64,000 nucleotides of DNA from Amia ocellicauda (taxonomy: Eukaryota > Chordata > Actinopteri > Amiiformes > Amiidae). Location: assembly GCF_036373705.1 (NCBI RefSeq), contig NC_089866.1:19189501-19253500 (forward strand), in the 5' to 3' direction. Below the pieces are notes generated by a model, which saw nothing but the letters and a program-made list of their open reading frames with translations, was not told the origin of the DNA and searched no databases. Numbering within the stretch: the first letter of the stretch is position 1; every line of letters starts with the position of its first letter. A program made the position numbers and the translations under genes. Positions 1-13,545 of the stretch are shown here, piece by piece.

Positions 1-2639
1 AATGTGTTAGACAAATTATAATTCACTCATGACTCGTAAAAAAAGCAAAGAGCGGAAAAATTACAGAAGATTTATTGCTGGGGGTCAGCCCTGCTGTCAC
101 AAGAGGTCAGCAGAGCCGAGCTGTTGGTTCGCTGCGTTTCTTTGTTGTCAGGGCCGTGTCTGGACTGCGGCGTTTGTTAGGATTAGACAGGGGTAATCCT
201 TCCCATATTCGAGAGGATGCAATTTAGAGATATGTGCTGAAACCGAACTGCGGCAGCTTAGCTCTCCTCTCTGGGAGGGGCCCCGGCAAATATGGAGATC
301 TGTCACTTTTTAAAAAACACACCGAAAAATAAAACCGACTGCGGCTCTCGACTGCATGACGCCCTCCTCTGAGCAGGGGTGCATGCTGGGAGGTCGAAGA
401 GGCGCTGTAACTACCGTCAACTGCTCCTCAGCACAGAGACATGGTCCCAGGACAGAAAAGGTATTTCTAAGATGCACCCACCCCTCGCCAATGATTCCCT
501 GCCATTAAAATCCACAAAGAGAGAAATGTAAATGTCTTCCAACGAGGTATTTACTCCGTCCCAGCCCTGGCTAACTGCAGAGGAACACTTAAGTAAAATT
601 GACTGTATACACAGGCACTTTCAAACACCACTAATCTTCATCGGCCAGACGGGAGGTGAAATATGTGACTGTCTGCCACAGTAAATTACCCGCTCTAGCC
701 CCGGTGCGTAAAGCATTGCGCTGGCTGGACAGTGCACTCACTCAGCCAGCACGCCGGCTCCCCTCCACTCTCCGCTGCCATAAATCACCGGCGGCAGGAA
801 TAAATCGGCACCGGTCACCAACCACACCAGCTGGCACCGTGCTCGTCTGACCGGGGGGAAATCAGCTGTTGGCGGCACAAATGGGAACCTCGGAAATAAA
901 GAAAAATGAGTCGGGGAGCCCACATCTACCTCTTGGTTTTGTGCTTTATTGCTCATCTGCAGTGTCTCTTCCTAATACAATCATCTGCCCGAACACTTAT
1001 GTTTATTTTAATACGAAGTAAAAGCCGTTGTTGCTCTGGTACTTTCCGCCCGAGAGCACCAGGTCTTCTCATTTCGTGAGACACAAATAGCCAGTGCCAT
1101 AACAAATTCAGGTTCATGTTTAGTATGTGAGAATCGCACTTTTATTAAACGCAAGCATCACTGCCTGTTCTTCACAGTAGTCTAAGCCCACAGAAATGCA
1201 TAAAGGGAGCAAAAAGCTGACAAATACATAGTGCCATTGATATAAAGCACCATAAAGTGCCATGTTTGTTTATGTTTTTGTTTACAGACTACCAAAAGAC
1301 AGCCAGAATGTGAAACAATGGGTCATTCAACCAGCAGAGGCATTTATAAGAAGCTCCCTGATAATAAAACAGCTTTTACCATGCACAAACACGGGCCTAG
1401 CTGAATTAACGAGGGCCTAGAAAAATTATAAATGGAAAAGCCAATACCTCGTTCGAGCAGATGCTTGGCGCTCCGTCGCGGTGACTTGGCCTAAATTGAT
1501 ACCTCAGGTGAGGGTTGTTACCCCTGTTTAATAGAATTAGTTGACTAATCAAATCCATCCACATTGCCAAGTTGCTGTGTGGGGCCTTTTAAACGCTGAT
1601 GACAGGGATTGTATGAGGTAATGGTGTCAGATTCAAAGCATGCAGACAGAGAATGAAAGTTACAATATATATTTTCGATTTTGCTACTAAAACAGTTATA
1701 AAAAAAAAATTAAAAAAATGTAGATGTAAGGATCCGATAAAGCCCTGTCTGCCGACTCTAATTCCAGTTACCCCCTTGGACTTGTATGAAGTCAGGCAGA
1801 ATAACCTACACATTCAAACTGGCATGGAGCCCGAGAGAGAGGGGGAAAAGAGGGAGGAAGAAAGAAAGCAGAAAGTTACAGAATAAGGCAGGGCAACTTT
1901 AACAATTGTTATTGTGGGATTGGAGAGATGTTATTCCCAGTGATAGACAAGGGCAATTATCTGCAATCCCCCTGCAGTTTTAACCTAATTTCATTACTGC
2001 TGTGCAAGTCTTCCCGAACGCCCAGTCTATCAATGTCTCACAGAAAGGATTAGCCGGCACTTTCTTCTTCTTCAAATGAATTTTAGCTGTCATGCCCTTG
2101 ATGAATGGGAGGAAGATGAGGAGGCAGCCACATTAAGCCCAACTCGGGAGCATGGCGGCGGGGAGAAGAGAGCCCAGACGTGGAACAATCCCCCCCCCCC
2201 CCCCCCGTCACCTTCAGGAGAGCCGGAGAAGTGATTCCACAAGCTGACACCTGCAGCACATACCACTGAGCACCATGTGTGCTTAAATGCACTGTGCAGC
2301 AGACACCCGTTTTGACAACGTCTAATTCAATCATCGCCTCTGATAGGATGGATAGCGAGGGATGGTGTTTAACCCACTAATACGCCTGACGTTTTTTTTT
2401 TTTTGTGTTTTTCCCCTCTGAAAAAGAAAACTGATACGGCTAGGAGAAAGAAAAAAGGAAAGAAAAGAAAAAAAGGTCACAGAGTAGCTTCTCTCCGGGT
2501 GTTTATTATTTTTAAATTTGGGATTTAAACAAAGGGATTCTCTATATTCAGCAGGCAAATATAGTCTCTCATGCTAAAAAGAAAGACAGTTTCCTGCTAG
2601 ACCCTTCAGCGTCTTTTTTCATATTCTCTGTATGAGGAT
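1..2639. other. Non-coding intergenic segment
   Basis: No reading frame here looks like a protein family or is flanked by a convincing splice pair; open frames are short and low in complexity. The segment holds a 17-base C run and a pair of facing SOX-type AACAAT/ATTGTT sites at 1901-1910. It lies on the 3' side of mvk. In human the next gene in that direction is FAM222A, but nothing of it is visible here. Confidence 0.6.
2190..2206. repeat. Poly-C tract
   Basis: Seventeen consecutive C residues on the plus strand. Homopolymers of this kind are length-variable and prone to sequencing error. There is no coding context. Confidence 0.95.
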
Positions 2640-2815
2640 TAAAACTTCTCGTTGGACCAGAGCACATTTGATTCAATTCCCAGTTCCACCACTTCATGCT
2701 TGTTCCTCGAGCCCATTGTCTTGTTATCCTTCAGCTCATTTGCAAGTTTATGACACTATTGTATTTGGGAATGGAAGTTGTCTTGGATAAAGGCGTAAGC
2801 CAGATAAATACATAA
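2640..2815 (+). repeat. tRNA-type SINE-like copy
   Basis: A B-box-like stretch (gattcaattcccagttcc, about 2669-2687) is followed about 100 bp later by the tail ttgtcttggataaaggcgta (about 2778-2797). The phrase 'gtygccytggataaaggcgt' is a common 3' tail of fish tRNA-derived SINEs. A second, partial copy of this tail lies at 34,101-34,130. The boundaries are approximate, and no target-site duplication was established. Confidence 0.6.
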
Positions 2816-3639
2816 TGTTTCAGAATACATAAAAGCAACAAGAATAAATTACAGAGACTACAGTCATACAAATATAAAACCAATTAAGTGCATAAAATTG
2901 TATTTTCTGATGTCATTTCTGTTTAAACAGCCCCATGTGTTGTACAGGGCTGTAGGTGCACCTGGTACACACTAGATGGCACTGCATCTGACCTGATAAA
3001 GACAGAAGAACATGGTAGAAAAAAATCACAAATCTGTTTCAATTTTTGTGTCATTTCCTAAGCAGTACTCAGGTGTTACACTAGCAGGGATTTAAGTCAA
3101 GATGCATGCATAGTTGATATACTGCTACCACACACTGTTTGCTACATGGAGCACATTGCCACCCAGTGGCGTGTGAACTCAGAGCAGTCTGTAACTCAAA
3201 GACAAACTAGATTCGTCTCTTTTTAATTGCCAGTCCTTTACACAGCTGTTGCTATATTTATTTTCTGTCTTCTGTCTGTTCAACTGTAATCAAATAACAA
3301 TGTAAATGCAGTTGCAGAGAGAGGTTCATATTCCCGTCCCCAGCACGTCTTCTGCAGCTGCTGGAGACGAGTTACCCACTTCGCCCCCATGCCTGCTACC
3401 CAGGGAGGGATCCTTAGATACAATGAGATTCATTAGAATTAAGCAGGGAGGTATAATGGTGACAGTTTGTGCCAGCCTTCATTGGAAGGTGACATCTCAA
3501 TGGATTTTTTCCTTTCTTTTTTGCTGCTACTGTTGTGGTTCTTCTTCACGTTTGAATGACCCACCACACTGTAAAACCTCAAAAAACTAAATCAGTGAGG
3601 GGCTTTTGCCGCTTGTACGATATTTCTGATTATGTATTT
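2816..3639. other. Non-coding intergenic segment
   Basis: No coding exon or classified repeat could be supported. The 94-codon open frame near 3306-3590 has no family resemblance and no splice context. Confidence 0.5.
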
Positions 3640-3960
3640 ATTTGTTTGTTTGTCTGGTAAAACAAATCTTTCCCCGTGCAGGAATCTGCATCTCCAGGAT
3701 ATTCATAATTCATAATATTCGATTCCAGACATCTGCTGCTGATTGCGTTCCGGGCTGACTGAAATTAGCCACTGCTCCAAGTGCAATTAATGCCTTGGTG
3801 GGGATGCCAGCCTGTGTCCCTTAGCAGGAGGGGAACAGCAGGGGCCTTTCAGAGCCTAATGTGTAATTAGAAGCCATTTTGGAGCTTTTGCTTCCAAGTC
3901 TGAAATTAGCTGCCTTTATTAATCAAACAGACCAACACAATGGCACGTCGGGTCTCCCTG
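3640..3960. promoter_or_regulatory. Candidate conserved non-coding element
   Basis: A balanced-composition block dense in homeodomain-type cores (caattaatgcc, gtgtaattag, ctgaaattag used twice, attaatcaaac), without low-complexity filler or coding potential. This texture is typical of vertebrate conserved enhancers. Conservation itself cannot be seen in one sequence, so this is inference only. Confidence 0.3.
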
Positions 3961-6594
3961 TAATCTCACAGAAAAGATGTTTTTCTTAATTATAGGGCAA
4001 ACGGCAGGGGAGGGCTGGAGCAGAATGCTGATGCACCCCCCCCCCCAACACCACTCCATTCCTTACCCCAAACACAATATACCACCCCCACGCCCCAACC
4101 AGAGACACACACACAGTGCTCACAATCTCTCTGTTTTTCTGTCTTATCATGGGGAAGGAAAGAAACAGGTCACAGGGGCCACTGAATTTACAACGTCTTC
4201 AAGCCATTTCACCGCTTCCCTATCAGATCATTTATTTGTGGATGCAACGCCCTATGGATCTAAAGCTAGTAAAGATTTGCACACTCAATGTTTCCAATTC
4301 CTATTTGTTTTGGCTGGTTTGTACATCGTTTTGTTTCGAGTCCAGTTTTTGTTCCTCCCCTCCTCCTTTGTTTGTTTCTATGTTCTTCCATCCAGAAGAG
4401 GATCAGACTTTTTGCAGGGGAGACCTTTGGTCTTGGTTTCAAAATCCATAGATTCTTCTCGTTTCATTCCCTCTCAATGTGGTGGGGACTAGCAATGGCC
4501 CTGATGAAGCCCTCAACCAGGCGATCCACAGAACACACGACAAAAGCCTTCAACAAAAGGAAGTTGCCCAGAAGTTTGAAGGCACATTTGTCCTTTGCAG
4601 ACTTGCTGTAATTTCTTAGAGGCATAATCAATAATGAAAGAAAAAAGATATAAGAGCTGCATTAAGAACAGAACAAACTTCAGTCGCGTGACTTTAATAC
4701 ATGATTTTCAACTAACTCCTCTTGCTAGAGAAAGCAGATTATGGTCAAAGAAAGGTCACAAGGAAGTCCATACCATTACATGTGAATGGAATAACCCCTG
4801 CTGAATACAGAAGTTAATACATGGTTAAATCATATAGAAGAGTCAGGTGCCTCTATCGGGGTATGTATTTAAGCATCATCAGGCTCTCATTTATTCTTCT
4901 GATGCTTTGTAATCACCGTGCTTCATTTGCTAGCCAGGCAAGAGAAAAAGGGAAAGCTTCCAGTGCCTGCTTCCAAAATACATCAATAGCTCATTAAATG
5001 TTTTGCCAATATCAGCTATTTATAGTGAGGCAGGGGCTTTGGGGAGAAGACTCGGATCCAGCCGGTCCCCTTATCGGCAGCGATCACCCAGGGAGCGATA
5101 GAGCACGGAAGAGACTAATTGAAGACACGGGATTGAAGACTAAGCTTCCCCAAGTTCTGCCCTACCTAAGCTCCCTGCAGAACAACAAACTACCTTAGAA
5201 GGTTAGAAGTCAGGATAGGAAACAAACATTATATCCTTTTTTCCCTGATATTTTCTTTTACATTTTATTTGCAGTCTCAGTTACAGCCCTCAGTTTCATT
5301 AAACTCCAGTGCAGTGGGATGCGACTCGTCAATAAGCTCATTATTAGCTACATAGCCGATACGCAGTCCTGGGATTCATTAACTAACTTGCACAAGAAGA
5401 TGCCTGTCAGTCACAGCCTCATCGACGCAGACACACGAAAATGATTCATAAGCAAGCGCTGCGCAGGGGAGCCCATATCCTCCTCCGTCTCTTCTGGTTC
5501 TGAGGGAGCCCTGGAACGCAAACACGGGCTTGGTTCTGGGATGGAAACTGGACCACGATCAGCAGAGAGAGGGAGATTTAGACAGATCATCAGAGAATGC
5601 CGTCGATAGATTTGCCTTTTGGTTCGTAACACTTGTAATTAGCAGGAACCATCTAAAGCAGATGGCATGATTAAAAATAAGTGCAAAAAACATATTGTAA
5701 GAGCTATTGTACATGAAACAACCCACAGCTTTTAAAAGCAGAATAAATGAAATCATATATTACTACTAGTATATTCTATTGCAACTATTTCCTGTGAAAC
5801 AAACCGATTCTGTCCACTGGAGAAAATAGTTTAAAATTGTGGTTTATCTTGGTCTATCATTAAAAAAAAAAAAAGATTAATTGTGTTTCTTCTCAGGAAC
5901 ATGATGAATAAGATATTAAAGTGAATATCAAAAATAATAACCACAAGACTAATAATAATCTAGTAAACTCGCAGAATGAGTGGCGGCAGGGACTGTGACA
6001 CCATCCACCATCCAGCTGCTGTTGTCGGCCATGCTGATGGGAGATCCCAAAGTGCTTGTCACAGAATAACAGCCGCATGAACCCCAGGGTCCGAGCCACT
6101 CTCCCCGGGGAGGCCCTGGCACTCTGAACCCAGCCCCCGGAGACAGGAAAGGCCTGTCTAAACTGTGAAGCCAGCGTGGCGGATCCCACAGCCGCGTCAT
6201 ACATAAATAAACACTCTCTGTGAAATCTGACAGGAAGCGTTGGGCTTGCGCTCTTAAACAGAAGGAGCTGGGGCTGACAGCAGGTTGAAATGTGCCATTT
6301 AACCGAATAAACAGTCCGATTCCTTAGCACTGCTCCACCCTTTCACAGATCTAGCAGGTTTAAAAAGCGGATGCCTCTTCAGTATTGCACCGATTAGGAA
6401 TCATAATGACAGTAGGGCTGTTTAAAGGCTTAAAGGCACAAATCGTGCTGCAGTATTTCACTGTCCTAGACTTTGCTATTCTTTTATTTTCTTTATTTGG
6501 GGGGTTTTGTGTTCCGTTCCCAGTAATCAAGGTTAACACAACACTGCACTTCATTTTACACGGAGATAGAGGTAAAGGACTCTACAGTTACCCT

Positions 6595-6631
<37 letters not shown>

Positions 6632-7559
6632 GAAACACAACAGAAATTCTGTAAAACTCTCAATGTTCAATAAATAAATACATACATCAACAAATGAATA
6701 AATATCCGAATTATTTTCAGGTGCCGTCGAGTCGTCTCAGTAAATGAAGCTGCAATGAAGGTCAGCTCCTCCAAGAAGGTGCCCAAGCTGTTGGGATTCA
6801 GGGCTCGGCTGAGCGACAGCCCACACGTTTGCTGAAAGCATGACATTGCCGTAGGGGGAAAACACCATTTTATCATTCAGTGCCATTCGCACACTCTCTC
6901 CTTGTCAAACATGCCATATGTCCCAGTGCAGGTCGTTGCGCTGGCTTATTGAGTGTGACAGGGCTATTCACACATCGCTCCAATCAGACACAGTCTCACA
7001 GGGACACACTGCGGGGCCGCCTGGTAGGCAGGGACCGAGGGGCCAAGTGCCAGCAGCAAAGGAGTGCTTTCCCATATAGCGCCTTTGAACAACTCATCTG
7101 GACTGAAACCAAGGCACTGAGCATCTCTCAGTCCAGGCTGGATTACATCTGGCGTCCTAATTAACAATTACACTAAAAATAAAACGGCTGAATATGAGAC
7201 AGTGAGAAGGGGACGAATCCAACTTCACCACAAAGCGTCAATGAACTATAGGCCTCAGAGCACTGGGCACCCCTGATTGGGATTCCTGTCACGAAACAAA
7301 GCATTCGCAGCAGCTAGTTTTTCCCCAAGCAAAGCAGAATCAATAACATAAAATCACAGAGTGTACATAATAAGACACGCAACAAGTACGAAATTGAATA
7401 AAGAGGAAAATGCAATTTGTATAAATTATCCCTTTGAGCGTTACACACCCCCCAAAAAAACACCATCAGAAAAAGCACCTGATCTATCATATACATCTTT
7501 AGAAAGGGAGATAATGTCAACCGAGTCTCCAGAAAAACCCCTGTCGGTGCATTTTATAT
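3961..7559. other. Non-coding intergenic segment
   Basis: This segment contains an 11-base C run near 4036 and a CA repeat at 6595-6629. The 171-codon open frame near 3977-4492 and the 145-codon frame near 5893-6330 have biased composition, resemble no family, and overlap other open frames, so I do not call genes. Confidence 0.5.
6595..6629. repeat. (CA)n microsatellite
   Basis: About 17 uninterrupted CA dinucleotides, typical of fish intergenic DNA. Confidence 0.95.
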
Positions 7560-8250
7560 GAACTGTACTCCAGAAATGATTGCTAATCTATGCAAAAGCA
7601 ATCAGCAACTCATTCATAATTCATGAGCAAAGATACCATTTTCAAATGCTTCTGGATTATTAGATGTTCTCTCGAATACACAAGATGAAATATTAGGACT
7701 TCTACCTGTGATGGAGTAATTAGAAGAGAGTTCATTTAATTGGCATTGGTTGCATGGAAGTCCTATTGAAGATTGTGGCTGTCACCATCCCCACTACAGA
7801 AGAGAAAGGTTGCATTAAGGCCAAAATGAACAGCCAATCAAGGTTTAATTTTCAATAAGCATTTGATTAGAGCAGCTAAAATCAGGATTCATAAATGGAC
7901 CCTCCCCTAGAGGACAGAACAATGGAAATGTGATCACCTTACAGCTTCAAAGGAGGTTTACTTGACCAAGATAATTAAGAAGCATTCAGGATGAGAAAAG
8001 GCCATCAGCCCATCAGGGTTGTCATGTACACAAGGTGTTAATTTTGAAAGCTTCCAGCATATTTCTCCACAATGAGGCGTGTTGATTCATTCCCTGCATG
8101 AATAATTCTCACATTAAAAAAAGTGTTGGTGAGAATCACTAGAGGATTAATTTCAACACATCTTCCCATTCTCCATCTTGGCTTAGTCTTGCCCAGACTT
8201 AGCTTCCAATAACCTCAGGGGGTCAACCTTAATTATTCCCTTCACAAATT
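7560..8250. promoter_or_regulatory. Candidate conserved non-coding block
   Basis: About 700 bp of non-repetitive sequence with many TAATTA/CAATTA/ATTCAT-type cores (ttcataattcatgagc, gagtaattagaag, catttaattggcattgg) and no coding potential. It reads like a cluster of conserved enhancers rather than repeat-derived DNA. This is inference; cross-species conservation would decide it. Confidence 0.3.
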
Positions 8251-9733
8251 GAAAAATGGCGCGCGCCTTTCTTGTAAGCCGTCATTTATTAAGATCGCAA
8301 AGATCAAGTGACAACTATGTGTGACCTTTGCCTGTATTTTCTGAGGTGCGTCTCAAATATTTCCCCACAGTCACGTGATCATTGTACAGCGTCACTCCTC
8401 CCCACTTCTTCCTTAAAACATCCTGGCATTTGTCGGTCTACCCTTTCTTTTCCCAGTCTTCACTTTTAGAAACTGACCTTGAAAACTCGCAACAATCTCA
8501 GCCTCAGAAACAGACAAAGGGAAGCGAAAAAGAAAAAAGAAAAAGAAAGGGGCAAAAAAAAAAAAACGTTTTTGTTTTTTTAAAGCAAGGGGAGAATGGG
8601 ATGGCTGGCTGTAAGGAAAGCATCAATGTCATGCAGTTTGAGTCTTGAAAGCTTTTGTCTCTGTCTGACAGATTTCATGCACTACATTATGAGTGACTTC
8701 ACCACATGGAATTTTAAAAACAGGCAGAGCTGGGAAAGAAAAAAGAAAACAGGACAGAACAGACCAGGCAGGGCAATGATAAAGTTCACAGGACTCAGTA
8801 GTTACAGGTGACACAGGTGGCTCTTACAATACATTATCAATACAATCCCATAATGCACCTCTTCTGTTCAGCCATGCGAGCAATGATGAAGGCGAAAGCA
8901 GCCTGTGAGCGTTGCATTGGAGACTTTATAAAACTACAGTTTGACAGCAACTCCCCATAACTGACAGCTGTTAGATGCAGAGCTCTTGACATGTTGATTA
9001 CCACACTGAACCCTTCTGGGAAGGTGATCTGATCTGGAATAAGTGGGAGGATAGCAGATAAACAAAGTGGGGCACTGCTCTACACGTTCAAAGTGCTGGC
9101 TGGAGATTGGCCACTCTCTATTATTATTACAAACGGGATACGGCACACAAATATCCACAGGCTGTTTTCTCATACCAGACTGGAACAAAAAAGCTGTATA
9201 AATAACACACACACACTAGAGTTCAGAATTATGGCATCATCTGGCAATCTGACTGAGCTCACAAAGGAAGAACACGTATATTAAAAAAACTTATTAACTT
9301 TCTCAAAAGAAAAATGCAACAGAGGTCATCTTTTGCTGGCATTTGACTGCAAACGTTGCTCCTCCAAAATATCAAACCATAACATTTCAGTGAAAAGGTC
9401 GGGCAACTGGGGAGAGCAACACATCAATTTCAACACCTGCTGTTCTTGCCTTATTTCTTTCCTCCTCCTAATTTTGATTTAGTCCGGCTGTGTGTTGAGG
9501 GTCATTATCATATTGAAATACACACCTTTCACCCCGCAGTTTCCTCCCTGAGGGTACTGTCAACATTTATTAAAATTGTGCCTGGTAAGGAGTGAGGTAA
9601 AATGACAATAAAACATATCCACTGTGAAAATATCTTTTCAAATGGACACATTTCCAGGAAGTCTCATACATTTTGCCTTCTAGTGTAATATATATTTAAC
9701 TTAATTTATTGATCTACATGCATACATATGTGT

Positions 9734-9754
9734 ACACACACACACACACACACA
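9734..9754. repeat. (CA)n microsatellite
   Basis: Short uninterrupted CA run in intergenic DNA. Confidence 0.9.
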
Positions 9755-11774
9755 TTATGAACTAGGTTAATCTCCTGTTTCTTCCCCAGTGCATTGTAGA
9801 TTGGAGAAAAGCATGTTTAATATAAAGCACACTAATCCTCTGTCACTTACAGTGAGTATCAGACAGCTCGCTAAGAACCCGAGAGATTTAATTGAATCAA
9901 TTTTTTTTTTTTTAAGAAAAAAAAAAAGGAAATAAATAGAGCAAACCAGCTGTCAGAGACAGAAGCTGCTATTTCCTTCAGTGACTTTATATTTTAACAG
10001 ATGAAGCTTATGGCTGAGAGGCACACTGACTGCCCCAGTGCTCCCTGGGCATGCTTAGCTTCCCATCCTGCGAGACACTGGAACACATCCACCTGCCTGC
10101 ATGCACAAAGGCACGAGACGCCGGGAGCTCACCGGGAACTGGCCCTCATCCAAGCAAAGCAGAGCCGCGGCTTCCGGGTTCAGGGACACGGGACGCCCTC
10201 CCCAACCCCCCACCCACCAGCACCCCACCAGGAGCGGGGCGGTGAGGCGAGCACACGAGGAGATGAGCACAGCTTCAAAGTTGCAGCCCCGATGCGAGTC
10301 AGGACTCCCGGTTTTGCATGAGATTAAAGATGATTTAATAAGTTAATATGCTCATCCGACCCTGTCGTCCGCGATACTCGTCTGCGCTCTTTTGACTGGG
10401 GGTGACAGCTGCGTTGTGCAGTTCTCGCGCTCACCCAGAAGAACTCAACTGAAGACAGGCTTAACTACGATGAGGGGAAAAAAAACTAAAAACTTGCGAG
10501 AGTAATGAAGAACGAGAGAGGAAGCCACCCTGGAACAAACACTGGTGCCAGGAGCAAGATTAGGCCTTAGGACATCAATATGCAAATGCTGTTCTCCTGT
10601 TTTCATCTGGAGGCTCATAGTAGAGCTCCTAGATGCGATGGGCCCGCTTAGCGCTGTGCACATCTCATGTAAACCTGGCCTGCTACATCCCTGAAGCTCT
10701 TCAGCTGGAGGGAGGAGATGGAAGCCTCCAGAGATACACTTTGCTTCCCAGATACTAAGAAACTCTTACTGCTGTTGCCCCAGAGCTGCACTTCTGGGGA
10801 GACAGACATGCTTCTAGCTGCACCTGTACAAAACCCTTAGCGTTGAGTAAAAAAAAACAGATCCAGTCCACCACCCCAAGTGATTTTGCTACAGGCAGTG
10901 TAAGAAAGTCCAGCAGAACATCACAGTGCTCTCAATAGGTCTTGCCAACACAGATCTGCGAGGGAGATGACATGGCACCGGGTCTCTATGTCTACAGGAA
11001 TGCCAAGGGTGTGGATTAAAGACGACAAAATGCAAAACTATCAACCAAGACAATTTCACTCATCTTAAGGTATTGAGTAGACTCAGGTCTTCTAATATTG
11101 TCCAGTACGTTGTTCTTCATAAGCAAAGACTAATTAAATAGTAATCGTCTTTAGTAGTCCACTAGCGTATGTCTTACATATACACGTATGTATATTTTTA
11201 CTTGTTTCTTTTCATTATTTATTTATCTTTTCTGTCGAGACCTTTCTTTCTTTTCCTTTCTTTCGTTATTCTCCCTAAGAATGTATTCTATCTCCACACT
11301 GCTGACATTTCCTCTCCATCCTTGACCCCTTTTTCTTGCTCCCTCTGTTATCTCAAATAATGTCAGGGCCTCTTTAGAATCTATTCATCAGAGCAGAAAG
11401 AAGCAAGCGCTGACATTGATAAAAAATACCATCTGTGCCTGGCAGGGGAAAGAAAGCTTCAAATGAACCTCACGCTGCTGTCTCCTTCATGTCCCCCTCG
11501 CGTCTGCCATTTAAATAGAAAAGCGCAGTGGTAATTAAATTCCAGCAGGGGTTAGGAGCAATGAAGCAGAGTTTCAACAGGGGCTGCCCTGACATAAAGA
11601 AGACACAATTCAAGAAAAAAAAAAGAAAAGGGAGGGGGTGCAGGGAAGGAAGATACACTCATACGACTCCTATTATTAATTCAGAAAGACTGCCGGCCAC
11701 ACCACTCAATCTTCTTGACAACTTTAAAATACATACATAAATAAACAAATCAATAAATATGTATGCACGGGTGT

Positions 11775-11777
<3 letters not shown>

Positions 11778-11810
<33 letters not shown>
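11778..11810. repeat. (CA)n microsatellite
   Basis: About 16 CA units, preceded by a short GTGTGCG stretch. Confidence 0.95.
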
Positions 11811-11812
<2 letters not shown>

Positions 11813-12067
11813 CGGAGACCCTGACCTTTTAAGTAGATGTGCACAGGCTGATAACCAAGACACAACAGGGTTTCTGTACGAGAGATCTCCACAAATTGAC
11901 ATGCTCAAAAAAACTCATCAACTGATTACTATCGGTACGTCCTGTACTTTTTTTTTCTCAAGCGGCAAATGTAAAATTGACAATCAGACAGATAGGGATT
12001 AATTCGGACGACTGTAGGACAAACAGGATAAACCGCCACAGGCAATAGCTCGCCGTATCTTCCAAAG

Positions 12068-12087
12068 ATATATATATATATATATAT
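12068..12087. repeat. (AT)n microsatellite
   Basis: About 10 alternating AT units followed by TAAA-rich sequence. Confidence 0.9.
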
Positions 12088-13520
12088 AAATAAATATTTC
12101 AAAAACTAACCTTTTCTGAAGAGGCAGAGGGCAGATCTATACGAGGGAGATGGCAGTTTTAAGACAGCACTTTCCCACATTAAAATCTACTAGATTTAAA
12201 GACACAGTCTGTTGTTCTTTCTACATCTGGAGTCTGTAATTCAATGATCATCTTTCTTTTTCTTTACTATAGCCATCCAACCACCTACACCATTTCATTT
12301 TCTCTACTATTAAAGATTTCCCACTTTATTTAGTGACACTGAATTTACAAACTGCGTCCTAACCAATGTTGGAATTATTTACTGGAATTGTAACTTGTGC
12401 CTGACCAGGTCAATGGAGTATCTTTTTTAAATGTTAGATCAGTGATGCACTTAGTCTTTAGAATTGAGAAGAATATTCAACAAAGGAAAGTGGCGAGAGA
12501 GGAAAAGTTCAACCCAGACCCTTTATTGGAACAAAATGCACCACTTATCAATTTGAAATGTCATTAGCATCCAAAGGACCCTCATAAAATAATACTAGTG
12601 TGCTTAAGATATGAAGCTATGAAATGCAGTAAATAAGTGTTAATGCACATGTTTTAAACGAGATCTCCAGTTTTCCCATGTTCACTCTGCAAAGCATAAA
12701 GCTCAATATTGTTCTCTCGATGCCCTTAAGTGAGATAAATTGGGCTCTGACATGAATGAATATCTCTGAAATTTTAGTTTAAAAAGAAGGGCATAGGCCA
12801 GATTTGCTCGTATCTGGTAAAGAGACATTTACTGCTTTAAGTAGAAGAAGGGGAAAAAATACTGCAAGAAAATAAAAGGAGGAAAACAAAACAAAGAAAA
12901 AAAACAAGGAAAGAAAATAGTCAATAGAGTGAGTGCCAGTGGCATCTTGAACATGTTAAACTGATTTAAATTCAAAGACTTATCAGTTCAGGGGTGGGGG
13001 TGTTGATAAAGTTTGGCTGTGCAGCGTTCAGAGGAACAGTCTCCGTGTTTCGCGGTTCATTTTGATAGCTGGAGGGCAGCACTTCAAAAGATGGCCTTTT
13101 ATCTTTTCACCAGAATAAAAAAAAAAAGAAAAGAAAAAAATTCACCGCAGCTCAAGGCTGGGCAGATTTGTCCCACTATCTGTCTAACAAAGTAGTTTAT
13201 TTCTAAATCGCGTTTGTAATGAACTGAAACTACCTCTGGAAGGGGGCCAGCCCATCTCCGCTCCCGTTCCACGGATTAAGAATCATTTTCAGCGTTTAAT
13301 CATTTCAGCAGCCTGTGACAAAAGTCCTTTAGAAAATAAATAAATCTTATCCCTCCTTGTTTTTTTTTTTCCCTTCATGTTTAATTCTGTCTTTGTTTTG
13401 CTCTAGGTTAGTCTCTTACAGAAAGCAAACACTGACTTCAGTGTCTGGAACTTTTTACCCTTTGTTTACCAGTGTAGGATTTAAGGATGTTCAGAATTAA
13501 TAATTTCCTAAAAACAACAA

Positions 13521-13545
13521 TTAATAAATAAATAAATAAATAAAA
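13521..13545. repeat. (AATA)n microsatellite
   Basis: About six tetranucleotide units. A similar shorter run occurs about 200 bp downstream near 13721-13737. Confidence 0.9.

Noticed and set aside
3977-4492. 171-codon open frame
   Set aside because: Biased composition (Pro/His then Phe/Leu runs), overlapped by other open frames, no recognisable domain and no splice or promoter context.
5893-6330. 145-codon open frame on the minus strand
   Set aside because: No resemblance to a protein family, and a second open frame occupies the same DNA.
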